Below are positions 25,522 to 33,765 of a DNA stretch of 39,930 nucleotides, one piece after another. The position numbers were made by a program, and so were the translations under genes. Positions within the stretch are counted from its first letter, which is position 1; every line of letters begins with the position of its first letter. Where the stretch lies: assembly GCA_964645285.1 (NCBI GenBank), contig CAZYDR010000021.1, positions 1 to 39,930 of the forward strand, written 5' to 3'. Under the pieces are notes generated by a model. The model saw only the letters and a list, made by a program, of their open reading frames with translations, was not told the DNA's origin and made no database searches. Source of the DNA: JAYZAP01 sp964645285. GTDB taxonomy: Bacteria > Pseudomonadota > Alphaproteobacteria > JAAXGF01.

Positions 25522-27551
25522 GACGGCTCTCCCTGTCGTTCGAGGATCAGGGCGCCGGCGGCGCCCACGGTGGCTCGCCAGCCCGGTGGCACCAGGGTAG
25601 TGGCGGTGGGTTCCTCGATGATCGCCAGCCCATCGAGCACGTGGCCGGCGGGCAGGCTCGAACGCCAGGCGAAGCGGCAGCTCATGAACGCGCCGCCGTA
25701 GGTGATAGTACCTTCCTCGACCTCCGGATCGGTGGCGGTCCGGGCGGCGTTCTCCAGCTGGTCGAGCACTGCGTGGGAGCCCGGTACCTTGGCGACAAGA
25801 CGAAGCGTCACCACCTCCACGTCCTCGTTGGCCGGCGCCGTGCCGTAGCGCGTCAGGTGGGTCTGGTTGAACAGATCGATGACGTAGGGTGCGCCGTCGC
25901 TTGCCAGGCGCGCCAGGTCGACAGGCGCCAGCAGCTCAAACCCCTGGCCGCGATAGCGCATCTCCAGGTAATGCTCCCATTGCACGGTCTCCGGCAAGCT
26001 GCCGAAGCCGGCGAACTCGTCCAGAGCGGCTCCGCGCATGCGATCGAACGCCGTGGTCACGCGGTCCGGGGTAGCCTCCCCGACCGGCTGGAAAGCGGTC
26101 TCGCGGTAAATCCGCTTGAGATCGGCGACCAACAGGCCGAGAGCCGAGAACAGGCCCGGATGGGGCGGTACTACCACGCGGCTGATCTTGAGTTCTTCCG
26201 CCGCCAGGGCGCCCATCACCGGTCCGGCGCCGCCGTAGGCGTAAAACACATAGCCCTGGGGGTCGTAGCCGCGCTGAACCGAAACCATGCGCACGCCGCG
26301 ACTGACATGGGCGATGGCGATGTCGATCATGGCCTGGGCGGTCTGGCCTCGGTTCTGGCCGAGCCGACCGGAGAGACTGTCGAGGGCGGCGTCGGCCTGG
26401 TCCGGCTCCAGGGTCATGCGGCCGCCGAGGAAACGGTGAGGCCTGATCCAGCCGAGATGGACCAGGGCGTCGGTAATGGCCGGTTCTTCGCCGCTCTGGC
26501 CGTAGCACGCCGGGCCTGGTCGGGCGCCGGCCGATTGCGGGCCGACCTGAAGCATGCCGCCCCGGTCGATCCATCCCAGGCTGCCGCCGCCGGCGCCGAC
26601 ATTGGCGATATCAACGCTCGGCATGGCCAGGGGCAGGCCGTCGATCTCATACTCAGACGTCACCACCGGGGTACCGCCGGCGATCAGGCAGACATCGGCG
26701 CTGGTGCCGCCGACATCGAGGGTGATGAGGTCCGGATCGCCGAGCAGGGCCGCCATGCGCTCGGCGGCGATGACCCCGGCGGCGGGGCCTGAGTTGAGCA
26801 ACTCGACACCGCGGCCCCGAGCGCCATGGCTCGGCAGCACGCCGCCGGACGACTGCATGACGAAAAGCGATCCGTCGCCGGTATGGCTCTCCAGGTTGGC
26901 GAGATAACGGTCCACCAGGGGCGCCAGATAGGCCGCCATAGTGGTGGTCGAGGCGCGCTCGTATTCGCGGAAGGTGGGCAGCACGTCCGACGACAGCACC
27001 ACCGGCAGGTCCGGGTAATGTTTTTCGATCAAGTCCCGCACCTGGTGTTCGTGATCAGGATTGAGATAGGCGTGGAGCAGGCAGACGGCGATGGCCTCGG
27101 GAGCTTCGGCCTCGATCAGGCGGTCAAGATCTTCGATCAGCGCCGCCTCGTCCAAGGGGTCGAGCACCGCGCCCGCCGCGTTGAGCCGCTCATGGGCTTC
27201 CACGGTGTGGGCGAGGGGCACCAGGGGCGTCGGCTTGATGACCGCCACCGAATTGACGTTGGGGCGAAGCTGGCGCTGCAGGGACAGGATATCGCGAAAG
27301 CCCTTGGTGTTGATCAGGGCGGCGCGGCAGCCCTTGCGCTCCAGCACCGCGTTGGTCGCCACGGTGGAGCCATGAAACAACTGGGCCTTATCGCCAAGGC
27401 CGTCGGGCAGGGCCTCGTCGATACCCGCGATAACCCCGGCCGAGGGATCACCCGGCGTCGACGGTACTTTGTGGGTCCGCATCTGGTTGTCGTCGTCGGT
27501 CCAGATTAAATCCGTGAATGTACCGCCCACTTCCGCCGCAATCTGGATCAT
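25518..27551 (-). CDS. hyuA: Hydantoinase A / oxoprolinase family subunit
   Basis: A 677-aa ATP-binding subunit with the actin/Hsp70-like fold. Phosphate-binding motifs are VGGTFTDLIW at the N-terminus (near residue 8) and DVGGTSADVCLI in the Hydantoinase_A domain (about 200-490). LNSGPAAGVIAAE is the usual adenosine-side loop. The C-terminal part is about 500-660 (WEHYLEMRYRGQGFEL). It forms one enzyme with the downstream subunit B and hydrolyses cyclic amides with ATP. The gene directly upstream on the same strand is a broken EamA transporter (72-bp gap), perhaps once the importer or exporter of the substrate or product. Confidence 0.92.
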   Translation of the reverse strand: MIQIAAEVGGTFTDLIWTDDDNQMRTHKVPSTPGDPSAGVIAGIDEALPDGLGDKAQLFHGSTVATNAVLERKGCRAALINTKGFRDILSLQRQLRPNVNSVAVIKPTPLVPLAHTVEAHERLNAAGAVLDPLDEAALIEDLDRLIEAEAPEAIAVCLLHAYLNPDHEHQVRDLIEKHYPDLPVVLSSDVLPTFREYERASTTTMAAYLAPLVDRYLANLESHTGDGSLFVMQSSGGVLPSHGARGRGVELLNSGPAAGVIAAERMAALLGDPDLITLDVGGTSADVCLIAGGTPVVTSEYEIDGLPLAMPSVDIANVGAGGGSLGWIDRGGMLQVGPQSAGARPGPACYGQSGEEPAITDALVHLGWIRPHRFLGGRMTLEPDQADAALDSLSGRLGQNRGQTAQAMIDIAIAHVSRGVRMVSVQRGYDPQGYVFYAYGGAGPVMGALAAEELKISRVVVPPHPGLFSALGLLVADLKRIYRETAFQPVGEATPDRVTTAFDRMRGAALDEFAGFGSLPETVQWEHYLEMRYRGQGFELLAPVDLARLASDGAPYVIDLFNQTHLTRYGTAPANEDVEVVTLRLVAKVPGSHAVLDQLENAARTATDPEVEEGTITYGGAFMSCRFAWRSSLPAGHVLDGLAIIEEPTATTLVPPGWRATVGAAGALILERQGEPS

Positions 27552-27623
27552 GTCTCCGCCTCCGTTCGCAATACCAACTCAACACCGGAACGGATGGTAG
27601 GCAAACAATCCGGTTGCGGCAAG

Positions 27624-28508
27624 CTAGCCTTGGCGGGTTTCCCGGCAAAATACGTAGAGGCCGCTGATGATAAGGACCGAACCGCCGATCAGGATGGAGG
27701 GGCCAGGCAGGTCACCCCATAGCCAATAGCCATACAGGGTCGCCCAGATAAGCTGAGTGAAGAAAAACGGCGCGACAATGGCAATGGGCGCGAACCTGAG
27801 AGACTGGGTTTGGCAGAACTGGGCGATGCCGGTGACCAGCCCGGCGACGGCCAGAAATCCGACGTCGCGCCAACTCATATCAACCCAGATGAACGGCTGG
27901 ATGGTACCGGTCACCACCACCAGAATGGTGGTGGTGTAGAACACCAGGGTGGCGCTCGATTCCGTGCTGCTGAGCTCGCGCGCGGCGATCTGGGCGAAGC
28001 TGAACAACGTCGCCGCCAGCAACACCAGCAGGGCGCCGCTACCCACCATCCCGGCGCCTGGACCGATGATGATGACCACCCCGCCGAAACCCACGACAAT
28101 GGCGATCCAGCGGCGCGGGCCGACCGGCTCGCCGAGCAGCGGCATGGAAAGGGCCGCCATGATCAATGGTGCCGAGAAGAACACCGCCGTGGCGTCGGCC
28201 AGGGGCATGCGAGAGATGCCGAACAGCTAGAATGACCACGAGCAGACCGCCAATGTCCCACGCACCGCCAGCAGCTTCTTGCGCTTCGAGCGTAGCATTT
28301 TGAAGCCGCCCGCGTGATGGAGAAAGAACAGGGTCGGCAGGAACACGTACAGGCTGCGCACGAACAGCAGCTGGAGCACGTGATAATCGCCCGACAGCCA
28401 TTTGACAGTAGCGTCCGATAAGGGAAACATGGCCATGGCCGTGAACATAATGCCGCGGGCGGGATTGTGGGGGCGTGCGGCGATGGCGGGTGAGATCGTC
28501 TCAGTCAT
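27624..28508 (-). pseudogene. EamA/DMT-family transporter with an in-frame TAG
   Basis: Two EamA repeats on one frame from ATG 28508 to the stop at 27624 (294 sense positions), broken by TAG at 28227-28229 (codon 94). Before the stop: ARGIMFTAMAMFPLSDATVKW, then LLFVRSLYVF. After it: LFGISRMPLADATAVFFSAP, then the second repeat to LIISGLYVFCRETRQG. The stop lies in the junction SWSF-stop-LFGISRMPLADA, between helices 3 and 4, where relatives vary, so the lost residue could be Trp or Tyr. Everything after the stop is conserved. It heads the hydantoinase operon. Confidence 0.85.
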
Positions 28509-28512
28509 GACG

Positions 28513-28562
28513 CGATCATACGTATTAGCGGCCCGAATTACAGTTCGGACAGCGTATGATCG
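28513..28562. repeat. Two-part inverted repeat between rpmB and the EamA gene
   Basis: CGATCATACG at 28513-28522 is matched exactly by CGTATGATCG at 28553-28562. Inside it a second stem CCGAA/TTCGG (28533-28537 and 28544-28548) closes a six-base loop. It begins 4 bases upstream of the EamA ATG, where a ribosome binding site would be expected, and 35 bp after the rpmB stop. There is no T-run, so it is not a classic terminator. It could be an operator or a translation-blocking hairpin for the transporter/hydantoinase operon. Confidence 0.6.
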
Positions 28563-28597
28563 TTAATAGAGTGGGCGAGAGGGCCGAAACCCGCGCG

Positions 28598-28888
28598 TCA
28601 GGCGGAGGCGGCGACCTTCTTCTCGATGCGGCGCTTGATGCGCCGTGCCGTCAGAGAGAGCTTGTCGTCCTTGGCATCGCGCAGGAAATTGTCGATGCCG
28701 CCCTTCTTTTCTACCGTGCGCAGGGCATGGGCGGTGATGCGCAGACGCACCGGAGCGCCTAGCACATCGCTTAGCAGCGACGCACGATGGAGATTGGGTA
28801 AATAGCGCCGACGCGTCTTATTGTTCGCGTGGCTGACGTTATTACCGGTCTGGACGGCTTTGCCGGTCAATTCGCAACGTCGGGCCAT
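28598..28888 (-). CDS. rpmB: 50S ribosomal protein L28
   Basis: L28 is a small basic protein of the large ribosomal subunit. The 96-aa sequence starts MARRCELTGKAVQTGNNVSH, the typical alphaproteobacterial opening, followed by NKTRRRYLPNL, then RLRITAHALRTVEKKGGIDNFL and a Lys/Arg-rich C-terminus (RRIKRRIEKKVAASA). ATG 28888 has GAGGA nine bases upstream; the open frame continues upstream through the leader without L28 content. A perfect 9-bp hairpin lies in its leader (28916-28939). meaB lies 91 bp upstream on the same strand. Confidence 0.97.
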   Translation of the reverse strand: MARRCELTGKAVQTGNNVSHANNKTRRRYLPNLHRASLLSDVLGAPVRLRITAHALRTVEKKGGIDNFLRDAKDDKLSLTARRIKRRIEKKVAASA

Positions 28889-28915
28889 GGTCTTTTTCCT
28901 CAGTCGAAAGCAGAC

Positions 28916-28939
28916 GCGCCGCTTGTGATGAAGCGGCGC
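28916..28939 (-). promoter_or_regulatory. Perfect hairpin between meaB and rpmB
   Basis: GCGCCGCTT and AAGCGGCGC form a 9-bp stem with a six-base loop. On the minus strand it lies 41 bp after the meaB stop and 27 bp before the rpmB start. The stem is followed by GTCTGCTTTCG, not a run of T, so termination after meaB would be weak. It may be an rpmB leader structure instead. Confidence 0.5.
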
Positions 28940-28979
28940 CGGGATAAGGCGGGTTATGTAGGCTACGCGCTGCCTTGCG

Positions 28980-29975
28980 TCAAGCCGATTCCCCGCTGCC
29001 ACCGGTAAAGGCGGCAAGCAGGCGGCGGGCGGCATCGTGGGGCGTGGCGCTGCCTTGGGCGACCTCGTCCTCGAGGGTTGCGGCGAGAGCGGTGATCTTG
29101 GCGTCATCCTTAAACGCCGCCATCAGCCCCTCGCTGATTTCGGCCCACATCCAGGCCCGCGACTGAGCTGAGCGCCGGGCGGCGATGCCGTCGTCCGGGT
29201 CGAGGGCCTCGCGATAGTCCTCAATGGCCTGCCAGACATCGTCCATGCCTCGATTTTTCAGCGCGGAACAGGCCAGCACCGTGGGCGTCCAGCGCGCGTC
29301 CGCCGGGCGCAACAGGCCCAGAGCGCCGGTGTATTCCGCCTGGATGCGGGCCGCGGCATCGACCAGGGCGCCATCGGCCTTGTTGACCACCAGAATATCG
29401 GCGAGCTCGACAATGCCCTTCTTGAGGCCCTGGAGTTCGTCACCACCGCCTGGCGCTAGCAACAGCAGAAAAACATCGACCATATCGGCGACCGCGGTTT
29501 CCGACTGGCCGACACCAACGGTCTCGACCATGACCACGTCGAACCCGGCGGCCTCGCAGGCCAGCATGGCTTCACGGGTGCGCCGGGCAACGCCGCCCAG
29601 GGTATCGCCCGCCGGCGACGGCCGAATGAAGGCGTTCGAATTCTTGGCCAGTTCCGACATGCGGGTCTTGTCACCCAGCAGGGAGCCGCCGCCACGCTTG
29701 CTCGACGGGTCGACGGCGAGCACGGCGGCCCGATGACCGGCTTCGATAACGTGATGGCCGAAGGCTTCGATGAAGGTCGACTTGCCGACGCCCGGGGCGC
29801 CGGAAATGCCGATGCGCACCGAACCTCCGGTGCGGGGCAGCAGCGCCGCCAGCAGGGCCTGGGCCTGGTCCTGGTCGTCACGCCGGGTGGACTCAATGAG
29901 GGTAATCGCCCGGGCTAGAGCTCGGCGGTCGCCCCCGGCGATGGCCTCGACCATGGGGTGGCTATCAGTTGCCAC
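28980..29975 (-). CDS. meaB: MeaB/ArgK-family GTPase, methylmalonyl-CoA mutase chaperone
   Basis: A 331-aa SIMIBI G3E-family GTPase. MeaB loads and protects the cobalamin cofactor of methylmalonyl-CoA mutase (or related acyl-CoA mutases). The P-loop is GAPGVGKST at residues 59-67, switch regions follow in VDPSSKRGGGSLLGDKTRM, G3 is VETVGVGQSE, and the specificity motif is NKAD. The start is GTG 29975, overlapping the upstream M16 gene by 11 nt, so it is probably translated with that operon; a later ATG at 29954 is possible. The mutase is not in the window. With cobST and a malyl-CoA lyase nearby it fits B12-dependent propionyl-CoA metabolism. Confidence 0.92.
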   Translation of the reverse strand: MATDSHPMVEAIAGGDRRALARAITLIESTRRDDQDQAQALLAALLPRTGGSVRIGISGAPGVGKSTFIEAFGHHVIEAGHRAAVLAVDPSSKRGGGSLLGDKTRMSELAKNSNAFIRPSPAGDTLGGVARRTREAMLACEAAGFDVVMVETVGVGQSETAVADMVDVFLLLLAPGGGDELQGLKKGIVELADILVVNKADGALVDAAARIQAEYTGALGLLRPADARWTPTVLACSALKNRGMDDVWQAIEDYREALDPDDGIAARRSAQSRAWMWAEISEGLMAAFKDDAKITALAATLEDEVAQGSATPHDAARRLLAAFTGGSGESA

Positions 29976-31287
29976 TGAGGCCCTCCGGCTTGCCGATGAC
30001 CACGACCTGCAAGGCGTCGGGCTTGAGCAGGCGGCGCGCCATGCGGTTGACGTCGCCCAGGGTCACCGCCTCCATGTAACTGTTGCGCCGGTCGATGTAG
30101 TCGATGCCAAGATATTCAAGCTGGATGCCGACCAGCAGGCTGGCGATCTTGCCGTTGGAATCCAGGCGCAAGGGGAACGAACCGGTGAGATAGGTCTTGG
30201 CGTCGGCCAGTTCCTGACGTGTGACGCCATGGTCTCGCATGCGGGCCAGTTCGGCGCGGATGATGTCCAGGGACTCGGCTACGGCGCTGTTCTGGGTCGC
30301 CACCCGGCCGATGTGGATGGCGCTGTAATCCATGGGTGCCAGATAAGTGTAGACGCCGTAGGCGAGGCCGCGCTTGTTGCGCACTTCTTCGGTCAGCCGC
30401 GAGGTGAAGCCACCGCTACCAAGAATGTGGTTCATGACATAGGCGGCGTAATAGTCGGGGTCGCGGCGCGGCAGGCCGGCGCCGCCGAACAGGGCGATGG
30501 ATTGGGGAATGTCGCGGTCGATGATGATGACCCTGCCCGGCGCGCCGGGGGCGGCGTTGACAGTCTCGATTGGTGCGCCGGTCGCGGGCAGGCCGCCGAA
30601 GGTCGAATCTAGCAGGGCGCTCAGGCGCTCGGGCGTAATATCGCCGACCACGCCGATATACAGCCGGTCGCGGGCCAGTTGGGCGGCGACGAAATCGCGC
30701 AGATCGTCGGTGGTGATTGCCGCCAGGGTCTCCTGGGTGCCGTCCAGGGGCCGTGAATAGGGATGGCCGGGAAAGGCGATCTCGTACCAGGCGCGGCCCA
30801 CCAGATAGTCCGGGTCTTCGGCCTGGCGCGACATATGAACCATGAGCTGGCCGCGAATGCGCTCGACCGGTTCGTCGTCGAAGCGCGGCACGGTGATGGC
30901 CAGGCGCAGTAGCTCGAAAGCTTCGTCGGTGTTCTCGGTCAGGGTCTTGAAAGTACCCCTGAAGGTATCCATGCCGGCGCCGAAGGACAGCTGCACCGAG
31001 AGATCCTCGAGCCGGGTCTGAAACGCCTGGGAGTCGTAGTCGCCAGCGCCTTCGTCGATCAGCGCCGAGGCCATGTTGGCGGTACCCTCCCGGCCCACCT
31101 TGTCGAAGGCGGCGCCCCCGCGCCACGACGCCCGCAGGGACAGGATGGGAATATTGTGTTCTTCCACCAACCAGGCCTCGATGCCGCCCGGGCTGATCAC
31201 CCGCTGGACTTCGGTGGCGCCCGCCGGCGCGGCCAGACAGGCCGCGACGATGGCGGTGGCGAATAGTCGGATCATTACGGCTCTCAT
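29965..31287 (-). CDS. M16-family peptidase-like protein, non-catalytic partner
   Basis: A 440-aa protein with a signal peptide (MIRLFATAIVAACLAAPAGA), so periplasmic. It has the two M16 halves, but the zinc motif HxxEH is absent: the corresponding place reads GTANMASALIDEGA. The C-terminal substrate-binding Arg/Tyr pair is kept (VRNKRGLAYGVYTY). In other M16 pairs one member carries zinc and the other the Arg/Tyr pair, and together they make the working protease, like the subunits of mitochondrial processing peptidase. The start is ATG 31287 (TGAGG just upstream), 4 bp after the active partner's stop; the open frame upstream overlaps that gene and has no family content. Confidence 0.88.
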   Translation of the reverse strand: MRAVMIRLFATAIVAACLAAPAGATEVQRVISPGGIEAWLVEEHNIPILSLRASWRGGAAFDKVGREGTANMASALIDEGAGDYDSQAFQTRLEDLSVQLSFGAGMDTFRGTFKTLTENTDEAFELLRLAITVPRFDDEPVERIRGQLMVHMSRQAEDPDYLVGRAWYEIAFPGHPYSRPLDGTQETLAAITTDDLRDFVAAQLARDRLYIGVVGDITPERLSALLDSTFGGLPATGAPIETVNAAPGAPGRVIIIDRDIPQSIALFGGAGLPRRDPDYYAAYVMNHILGSGGFTSRLTEEVRNKRGLAYGVYTYLAPMDYSAIHIGRVATQNSAVAESLDIIRAELARMRDHGVTRQELADAKTYLTGSFPLRLDSNGKIASLLVGIQLEYLGIDYIDRRNSYMEAVTLGDVNRMARRLLKPDALQVVVIGKPEGLSGN

Positions 31288-31291
31288 GGCC

Positions 31292-32632
31292 TCAATCCTG
31301 CGCGTCGGCGGGCAACAGCAGGCCGGTGACCGAGGTCTCCGGCACCAGCACGGCGCGCGCCGCCGCATTGACCTGTGCGGCGGTGACCGCAGCGATACGG
31401 TCGGGCCAGGCTTCCACGTCATCGACCGAGTAGCCGGTGCTCAGGGCGGCGCCGAAGATGCGCGCCGCGGTCGACAGGCTCTCGCGGGCATAGATCGCCT
31501 CGCGCGCCATGCGGGTCTTGACCCGTTCAACTTCGTCGGCAGTGACGCCGTCGACCAGCAGACGTTCAATCTCGATGTCCACGGCATTTTCCACGGCGGC
31601 TATGTCGGCGCCCTGGGACGGCGAGGCGTAGAAGCCGAATAAGCTGGGGCCGAGGCCACTGGCGCCGTACCAGGCGCCAGCCGAGGCGGCGATTTTCTGG
31701 TCGATGACCAGGGACCGATAGAGTTGGCTGGTGGAGGATCCGCCAAACAGTTCGGCCAGCACCTGCAGGGCATAAGCGTGTTCGCTGGCGCCGGAGACAT
31801 AGCTTGGCGCCAGATGGGTACGGCTCCACTCCGGCTGGCGCACCCGGGGATCTTTGAATTCGATCCGCCGTGCTGCCAGGTGGGGCGGCTCCTGGGGGCG
31901 CTGGCGCGGCTCAACACCGACGGCCGGCAAGGCGCCGTAGATGCGCTCGGCCAGCGGCCGCAGTTCGGCCACGGTGACGTCGCCGGCGACCACCAGGATG
32001 GCGTTGTCGGGAGCGTAGTGGCGGCGGTAGAAGGCCAGGGCGTCCGCGGTGGTCAGGGCGGCGATCTCATGGGCCCAGCCGATCACCGGGATGCGATAGG
32101 GGTGGGCGAGATAGCGGGCGGCGTCGAGTTGCTCACCGAACAGGGCACTGGGGTCGTTGTCGGTGCGTGCGCGTCGTTCCTCAAGGATCACCTTGCGCTC
32201 CGACAACACCACATCGTCACTGAGCACCAGATTGATCATGCGGTCGGCCTCAAGCTCCATGACCAGAGCCAGGCGGTCCTTGGCGACCTTCTGAAAATAG
32301 GCGGTGTAGTCGTGGCCGGTGAAGGCGTTCTGGTTGCCGCCGTTGCGCGCCACGATAGCCGAAAACTCACCGTCGGGAATTGTCGGCGTGCCCTTGAACA
32401 TCAGGTGTTCGAAAAAATGGGCGACCCCCGACTTGCCCACCGGATCGTCGGCGGAACCGGTGCGGTACCATACCATATGGACCACCACTGGGGCGCGGTG
32501 ATTGGGCACCACGACCACTTCCATGCCGTTGTCGAGGGTGAAGGTCTCGGGATTGAAAATTCCAGCCCTGGCGGGCAGGGCCGCCATGGAGATGAACGCG
32601 ATAACCAGGGCAAGGCGGGCGAATGACAGCAT
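31292..32632 (-). CDS. M16-family zinc metallopeptidase, catalytic partner
   Basis: A 446-aa periplasmic protease with signal peptide (LALVIAFISMAALPARAG). The zinc motif HFFEH is at residues 72-76 (GVAHFFEHLMFKGT), and the third ligand Glu is in the downstream helix VILEERRARTDN. The second half has the usual SRLYRSLV-like stretch (GGSSTSQLYRSLVIDQKIA). It digests short peptides or signal peptides by family analogy. It is the first of the M16 pair, 4 bp before the non-catalytic partner, and lies about 76 bp after the DUF3035 lipoprotein gene. The layout suggests a role in clearing peptides near the lipoprotein and outer-membrane assembly pathway. Confidence 0.92.
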   Translation of the reverse strand: MLSFARLALVIAFISMAALPARAGIFNPETFTLDNGMEVVVVPNHRAPVVVHMVWYRTGSADDPVGKSGVAHFFEHLMFKGTPTIPDGEFSAIVARNGGNQNAFTGHDYTAYFQKVAKDRLALVMELEADRMINLVLSDDVVLSERKVILEERRARTDNDPSALFGEQLDAARYLAHPYRIPVIGWAHEIAALTTADALAFYRRHYAPDNAILVVAGDVTVAELRPLAERIYGALPAVGVEPRQRPQEPPHLAARRIEFKDPRVRQPEWSRTHLAPSYVSGASEHAYALQVLAELFGGSSTSQLYRSLVIDQKIAASAGAWYGASGLGPSLFGFYASPSQGADIAAVENAVDIEIERLLVDGVTADEVERVKTRMAREAIYARESLSTAARIFGAALSTGYSVDDVEAWPDRIAAVTAAQVNAAARAVLVPETSVTGLLLPADAQD

Positions 32633-32708
32633 GAATTCGGCTCCATGACATGTGGCGCAAACTCCCCCCGACGCTCGGCCCCGATATCAATCCCCCCGGG
32701 TTGAAAGG

Positions 32709-33281
32709 CTAGAAGATATCCTCCAGGATACCTTTTTCGCGGCGCTCGATAATGGCGGAATTGTCGCCGGTCGGCACTTCGCCAAGGGCCTCGGCCTCCT
32801 GCAGGCGCTGGTTCTCCTTGGCCGGGTCGACCACGACTTCGGTGCCGACGTAGTCGCGCCAGAAAATGATCGAGTCGATAAAGGCCTGGTCGCTGTCGGC
32901 GTAGATGGCGTTTTCTTCGTTCAGCACCTGGCGGATATCGTCCATAGCGTCGTTGGCGCCGGCGTGGGACAGCAACGCGGTTTCGCCCGCCGTTGCTTCG
33001 CTATCGGCGACGTTGCCGGAGCCGCCATAAAGCGCCTGCTTCACCTGTTCCTGGACCGTGGTCTCCTGTGGTCCGACAGCCGCCGAGTCAGGCGGCCTCA
33101 GAGTGTAGTCCGGGGGCAGGGTCAGGGGCGCCCTGGTCACCACGTTGAATTCGTCAGGCGAGTTCTTGCCCATGCCGAGCTGATCCTTGACCTTTTCGCA
33201 GCCGCCCAAAGCCAGCACCAGCGCCACCAGGCAGGTGGTTACGGTCAGGGCACGGGTGCCTTGTTCGCGGATCAGAATCAT
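32709..33281 (-). CDS. DUF3035 lipoprotein (BamF-like)
   Basis: A 190-aa envelope lipoprotein. The lipobox LALGGC puts the lipidated Cys at residue 28. After it come NSPDEFNVVTRAPLTLPPDY and TLRPP, the mark of the DUF3035 family. The rest is acidic and helical, ending GILEDIF. I recall the family being named beta-barrel assembly subunit BamF in some alphaproteobacteria, but I hold that name with low certainty. It sits between lspA, the signal peptidase that would process it, and the M16 peptidase pair, the usual alphaproteobacterial order. Confidence 0.82.
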   Translation of the reverse strand: MILIREQGTRALTVTTCLVALVLALGGCEKVKDQLGMGKNSPDEFNVVTRAPLTLPPDYTLRPPDSAAVGPQETTVQEQVKQALYGGSGNVADSEATAGETALLSHAGANDAMDDIRQVLNEENAIYADSDQAFIDSIIFWRDYVGTEVVVDPAKENQRLQEAEALGEVPTGDNSAIIERREKGILEDIF

Positions 33282-33287
33282 GCCTGT

Positions 33288-33755
33288 TTATGTATGCCTT
33301 TCGTGGCTAATGAGCAAGGTATCGATGAGCAGCAGACCGACACCAATGGTAATCGCCGTGTCGGCTAGATTGAATGCCGGCCAGTGATATCCGGCCACAT
33401 GAAAGTCGAGAAAATCGGCCACCGCGCCGAACCGCAGGCGGTCAACGATGTTGCCCAGAGCGCCGCCGATGACCAGGCCGAGGCCGACGGCGAGCAGCCG
33501 GGTCTCGATCCGGGCGAGCCAGACGCCGAGGCCCAAGGCGACGGTCCCGGCGAAGGCCGCAAGCAGCCAGGGCGGCAGCGCACCACCGCCGAACATGCCG
33601 AAGCTGATGCCCCGGTTCCACTCCATGACGAGATTAAAGATCGGCAGCACCTCGATATCTGCCGGGGCCGCCATCAGGGTATCCATGACCCACCATTTGA
33701 CCAGTTGGTCGGCGATCGCCACCGCCGCGGCAATGCCCAGGCCAAGACCCAGCAC
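33288..33755 (-). CDS. lspA: Lipoprotein signal peptidase (signal peptidase II)
   Basis: LspA is an inner-membrane aspartic protease of four helices that removes the signal peptide of lipoproteins after lipidation. The 155-aa protein has the N-terminal helix with ADQLVKWWV and the block NRGISFGMF. Its two catalytic Asp residues are in GNIVDRLRFGAVADF and FNLADTAI. I chose GTG 33755 because GAGG at 33762-33765 is spaced six bases before it; TTG 33767, overlapping the ileS stop, is the alternative. It is followed 6 bp later by the DUF3035 lipoprotein gene. Confidence 0.94.
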   Translation of the reverse strand: MLGLGLGIAAAVAIADQLVKWWVMDTLMAAPADIEVLPIFNLVMEWNRGISFGMFGGGALPPWLLAAFAGTVALGLGVWLARIETRLLAVGLGLVIGGALGNIVDRLRFGAVADFLDFHVAGYHWPAFNLADTAITIGVGLLLIDTLLISHERHT

Positions 33756-33761
33756 GGCGGT

Positions 33762-33765
33762 CCTC
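33762..33765 (-). promoter_or_regulatory. Ribosome binding site deciding the lspA start
   Basis: GAGG, read on the minus strand, overlaps the ileS stop codon and lies six bases before the GTG at 33755. Its position favours that GTG over the longer TTG start and implies coupling of lspA translation to ileS. Confidence 0.5.
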
